Source of the DNA: Flammula alnicola
Lineage: Eukaryota; Basidiomycota; Agaricomycetes; Agaricales; Strophariaceae
Direction: 5' to 3'
DNA length: 64,000 bases
NCBI GenBank assembly: GCA_015499995.1
Contig: JADNRV010000008.1
Span: 310,001-374,000 of the forward strand
The notes beneath the pieces were generated by a model that was given only the letters and a program-made list of their open reading frames with translations, ran no database searches and had not been told where the DNA came from. This document shows positions 60,074 through 64,000 of this stretch, piece by piece; position 1 is the first letter of the stretch; every line of letters begins with the position of its first letter. The position numbers and the translations under genes were made by a program.

Positions 60074-61509
60074 TTATTTCTGGTTCATAGTTTCCACATC
60101 AGGTTCAACACCTCCCAGCCTATTTTTATGCATGAGCTCATCATAGACCAACATACAAAACTAGGAATGCAAAAAAAACGTACCATCTATATACCACTCT
60201 CGAATCCCGGTCGCGACATCTTGGATCTTCTGAGGCGGCAGTGTAAGCGGAGAGACCAGCGTCGCCCAGTACAATTTTAGCCCCGACTTGCTTAGCCGCG
60301 GCGACAGCTAGGCCCATATCCTTCTTCATAAGTTGAACCTATAATATTTTTCGTGAGCATTAAGATGAGCATCCAGTTAACAAAGTTGCTTTCTTCTCGA
60401 CGCCAAGCAAGGCCTCGTGGACCCACAACAACCCACATCCAAACACCAAGCACTGCCATCACCAGGGCGACCCCAATCAAACGTGAATTCAGTGTCCAGT
60501 GACTAACCTTGAAGCCCCCCTCATACCCTCTACTCGTCACCGCATCCGGACAAACGCCAGGGACAGGGTTAACCGTATCATTCACCCAACTGCCGCCCGA
60601 GCTCGTGCTAAAGCACTTCTGCAGCACCTTGGGGTCCAAGCCAAGCCGCATGCCTAGATTCATTGCCTCGCTCGTCGCGAGTGCGATCATGCCACTGAGG
60701 TAATTGTTGCTGAGCTTAGCGGCCAAACCAAGAGAAGGGCCGCCGAGCGCGTAGACGTTTGTCCCCATTGTGCGGAGGATGCGCGTGAGGAGGGGAAGCT
60801 GTGGGGAGGAGGGAGAGCATCCGAGCATAATTGTTAGGGTCCCCTTGAAGGCGCCGGCGGTTCCTCCTGATACGGGGGCATCGTAGAAGTGGGGCGGATT
60901 GTCATTTAAGTTGCGTGATACAGAGTAGGCAGAGATTACGGCTTCGTTAATGGAAAGGGAGGTAGCGATGTCAATTGTTGAGCTTTTCCACACGGTCAAA
61001 AGCCCATTTCATGAGTTTAGAGGGGATCATCCTACCAGTCGATGAATAGCTTTCCTGAGATATCTTCTGCTGCCAGAATACCGACTTCTGGAGTAAGAAA
61101 TACAGCTCGGACGTGTGATCCTATCAGATGAGATATTTTGATGAACCATTTAATCTAGCATTGTTGCTTTCAACGTACCTTCAGGTACAATTGTAATCAC
61201 ACATTCCTAACCCAAAGACATTCAGCGTTTAATCCAAACACATCTCTGTTCAACATAATTACGTACTGATCTTTCGGTCACCTCTCTCGCGTTACTCACA
61301 ACCATGACTTTACTGTTACACTCCTTGGTCGCTTCTATGAATCTATCCATAGCGCTCCCATCGACGTCATAGACGTACAACACGCTCTCCGGCGGAACCT
61401 TCGCGCGTAGCTGCAGGGCCATCGGGAACCCCATCGCGCCGAGACCTATCCAGCCGAATGTTTTGGGAAGCACGACCATGTTATTTCTAGGCTCCTGTGA
61501 ATGGTCCAT
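60074..61509 (-). CDS. 3-hydroxyisobutyrate dehydrogenase-like oxidoreductase
   Basis: NAD(P)-dependent beta-hydroxyacid dehydrogenase. ATG 61509; the Rossmann motif is GWIGLGAMGFPMALQLRAKV. Then CVITIVPEG, DAPVSGGTAGAFKGTLTIM (substrate-binding DxPVSGG) and GPSLGLAAKLSNNYLSGMIA with the catalytic Lys. Next come FSTSSGGSWVNDTVNPVPG, YEGGFK spliced to VQLMKKDMGLAVAAAKQVG, and DPRCRDRDSRVVYRW. The last intron (60120-60183, 64 nt) leads to LGGVEPDVETMNQK and stop at 60074-60076; without it the frame would stop at 60141. In the family the role is valine catabolism, normally mitochondrial. No clear targeting peptide is visible here, so a different hydroxyacid substrate is possible. Confidence 0.88.
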
Positions 61510-62001
61510 ATTCTGTTAAGTATTCTGTCGTGATTTGAGCTAGGGCGCTTTGCGGTTTGTGTCAAGGATTGAGCTCGAAAGCTCGATCTCCTGCCAATTA
61601 ATCCTGAAGTCAGAGGCTGACTCAGAGCCGAGGCGCGTGCGATAAGCTCACTATGTATTCCACATGACTTCCTGGTCCCGATTTACCTTGTCCGTTTCTT
61701 CCCAAGCCTTCCTGCGAATCTCGAGGGCATGAGAGAAATCATCGCCAGCCTTGGCCTAAGGCCTGTAAGTTGGTTCGCCAGTGCATGCCGTCATTTGCCT
61801 CCGTCTTTTCTATTTTTGGGCTTGGTGGGATTGTCGGCCCGACGCTATGTGCCCTGTGATTAGTGGCGATGGCCGAACCTCTAAAACCTTTCGCCAATCG
61901 CCGTTACGGCGAGTCATATGGCGTGGGAAAGTGGCAAGTGCTGGCGAGTGGCGAGAGTCAAAACGCGGAAATTTGACAATCTGAGGTTAGTTATTGGTAT
62001 T
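61510..62001. other. Intergenic region with dispersed repeat
   Basis: Promoter side of the dehydrogenase gene, then the 32-bp dispersed repeat at 61863-61894 (identical to 40249-40280) followed by GGCGAG/TGGCGAG words up to the CACTA-like element. No gene. Confidence 0.6.
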
Positions 62002-63493
62002 CACTGCGTTTGTGGCCAAATATAGAGGCCTTCTATTTAGCTATCTATAAGCTACGTATCGAGAGAAATAGAGGCCTACTATTTTTGAAACAAGGTACCC
62101 TCTATTTTGCCGTTTATTGGTAGGGATTTGGGGCCTAAATAGTGGCCTCTATAGATCAACCATAGGACTTATAGAGGGCCACTACATATCACCAATGAAG
62201 GCCTCTATGTATTCTATGGCGCAGCAATAGTTGGGACCATTCGGCCACTATTTATTACAATTTAGGGAATCCCACAGATCCTCGATATATGGAATGAGAT
62301 CACATTTAACATCGATAACTACATATGTTAACGCAAAACATAATGCTTCACTAATGCTACTAGTAGGTAGCACACACAGGAGGAAACTCGTCTCCCAGCA
62401 CCTAGTGCTTCACCTCCAGCGGCCTACTTTGCGAGGCTCACCTCGCCTGTACAGGCATCCGTATCATCCTTCCATTTGCCCTTGGCGGGGCAGCACATGG
62501 TCCCCGCTTGGGGTGTTGTACATCTCCGCGTGCTTGATGCTGTGGATGCCGAGGTTGAGCAGGGTGTGCACCGCCCTGGGTTTTGGCGTGCTCAAGGCTG
62601 CGAGCTCCGGTGGAGTAGTCTGCAGAGATCTATGACAGGGACGAGACGATGTCAATAAGGATTTAAGTGCGCGACGGGTTCAGCGTCCATGATACCGCCA
62701 TGAGGGACTTACGTGGACGCACAGTTGTGCGAACTGTCTGTTCCTCCAGCCTCTCCTTTGTCACCAAGGTGTATCTGAATACGCAGAAACACTATCAGTG
62801 CGATAAAAGATGCAATCAGCATCATATCATACCACAAACTGAAGTAGAAGACCTACCCAGCGGGACCTTGGTATATCCTGCATGTTTCCAGGCTGAGGTG
62901 TAATCGGAAGTGGTGGTGGTAGAGGATGCAGCAGTGCTTGAAGAAGATACTATCATACCGGTGGAAAACTTATCAAAGTCATCTTTGCGCAATGTATCCG
63001 CGCGTGTCTAATGACATGGTGTGGCAGGTGCCAGGGTATACTGAGTAGTACTTAGAAGAGATTGGGGAGAGATCATGGAAGGAAGGAAGGAAGGAAGCAG
63101 GCGGGCGAAGAAGTTCACATGCGCAGAATCGGAGTTTGAACGGACTTGTGCGTTTCAAAATTTGGTCAAAAAAATAAGCAAATGGCAATGCTCCATAGGT
63201 ACAATTTTTCATCAATAGTAGCTATAGTGGTATACTATAAATGTTTTTTGGGTATCCTCTACTAGTCCGAAATAGTATCCCTCTATTTTTGACCTTCAGA
63301 GGCCACTATCTCTATGATTCATAAGTACTTAGCCCAATAGTGGTCACCTTTACCTCAGAAATAGTGAAGTCACTATCGTTCACTGAAAGCATCCCTCTAT
63401 TGTTACAATAAGTATGATTTAGCTATCTATAAGTACGATACATGACTTATTGCACCTATAGACACCCCCTTATATTTTGGGCAAAACGCAGTG
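62002..63493. mobile_element. CACTA-like non-autonomous DNA transposon
   Basis: 1,492 bp between 3-bp target duplications ATT (61999-62001 and 63494-63496). The inverted ends begin CACTGCGTTTGTGGCCAAAT on the left; the right end, reversed, reads CACTGCGTTTTGCCCAAAAT. CACTG ends plus a 3-bp duplication are typical of CACTA/EnSpm elements. Subterminal zones (62030-62280 and 63225-63480) are rich in ATAGAGG/CCTCTAT words, the kind of array bound by the transposase. Inside, no transposase was seen. A minus-strand stretch near 62464-62940 has coding-like composition (TPPELAALSTPKPRAVHTLL; SSSSTAASSTTTTSDYTSAW) but I could not join it in one frame; it may be captured host sequence. Confidence 0.8.
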
Positions 63494-63496
63494 ATT

Positions 63497-64000
63497 GTAC
63501 TGTGAAGTTATCTTTTAAAATGATTCAAGGGCGCGACAAGGGCATGATCGCGGGGAATCCACCTTGACGAGGACCACGCCGAGTGATGGCATCAAACTGG
63601 GATCAAAAAAGGCCTTCGCCAGAGCAGCCGAAGCGGATAAAATCAAGATAAAATCATGTATAACATCGGTTTGGAGTGCGAGATGGCCAGAAAAGTGCTA
63701 ATGGTGGAGGTCTTTAGTTTAATTGGTAAGAAATTGACTGCTAAACCCTGTCTATACCAGGACCTCTCGCCACCTCTCGCCACCCCATTTTTGAAATTCT
63801 TGATCGCCACCCGGCGATCGCCGGGTGGCGAGGCCTGGTGTGGCGAGATGGCGAGGTTGAGCCAACATCACTACCTGTGATATACGCCGACTCGGAGACA
63901 TCGCACACACGGAATCTGTCGTCCGAAATTGTGGTGAGCGGCACTCAACGGCTTCCGGTGTTTGAGAGGAGTCTTGTGTGCGAGAGTTGGAGGAGCTTAT
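63497..64000. other. Intergenic end of window with inverted repeat
   Basis: No gene recognised. Contains a perfect 28-bp palindrome inside a larger imperfect inverted repeat (63762-63857) and, just before it, a tRNA-like stretch judged unlikely to be a working tRNA. Confidence 0.55.
63804..63831. repeat. Perfect 28-bp palindrome
   Basis: The left arm TCGCCACCCGGCGA equals its reverse complement on the right, TCGCCGGGTGGCGA, with no spacer. It lies in the centre of an imperfect inverted repeat whose arms carry ACCTCTCGCCACC and GGTGTGGCGAGATGGCGAGGT (63762-63857). Confidence 0.9.

Noticed and set aside
63706..63767. tRNA-like stretch: 7-bp acceptor-like ends GGAGGTC / GACCTCT, an A-box-like TAGTTTAATTGGTA and a GCT-anticodon-like loop
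   Set aside because: Only 62 nt long, with no proper T-arm and no paired anticodon stem. At most a fragment of a mitochondrial-type tRNA; a covariance-model search would decide.

Overview
The window is nuclear DNA of a filamentous basidiomycete, most likely an Agaricomycete. The evidence is genes split by many 50-65 nt introns, GH28 and GH63 enzymes, fungal-type protein kinases, an XPG-like PIN nuclease beside a tyrosine recombinase, and a family of signal-less single-pass membrane proteins. Species cannot be named from the sequence. Coordinates for spliced genes run from start codon to stop codon; all splicing was read by eye.

Layout. 1-3390: two tandem secreted endopolygalacturonase genes on the minus strand, the first cut by the window edge. 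4878-9194: a long GH63-like glycosidase on plus. 9195-13628: gene-poor DNA with decayed repeats. 13629-18419: a RhoGAP gene with several apparent frameshifts. 19293-21619: two unrecognised genes. 21869-22690: a partial second copy of the RhoGAP 3' end. 22820-25027: dense minisatellite-like repeats. 25028-29539: a tyrosine recombinase and an XPG/FEN1-like nuclease in the same direction, the best candidate for an undescribed mobile unit. 31248-42080: three paralogous membrane-protein genes interrupted by a mitochondrial carrier and a decayed gene. 42541-44708: bifunctional thiamine gene THI6. 44991-52340: kinase neighbourhood (one pseudogene, two large kinase-like genes, one C-terminal relic) with a hAT-like MITE. 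52814-56602: an RGG-box protein and a BTB protein. 56867-61509: phytanoyl-CoA-dioxygenase-like, cyclase-family and 3-hydroxyisobutyrate-dehydrogenase-like genes. 62002-63493: a CACTA-like non-autonomous transposon.

The two most unusual observations are these. (1) All three membrane-protein paralogs keep the reading frame only if a one-nucleotide exon (G) is spliced in between two normal-sized introns. (2) A complete tyrosine recombinase sits 173 bp downstream of an XPG-type nuclease whose acidic active-site residues all appear present.

The two polygalacturonases fit plant cell-wall breakdown. THI6 joins the two halves of thiamine. The dioxygenase/cyclase/dehydrogenase trio may be a small catabolic group, but this is inference from position only. 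No ribosomal RNA genes, convincing tRNA genes or CRISPR arrays were seen.
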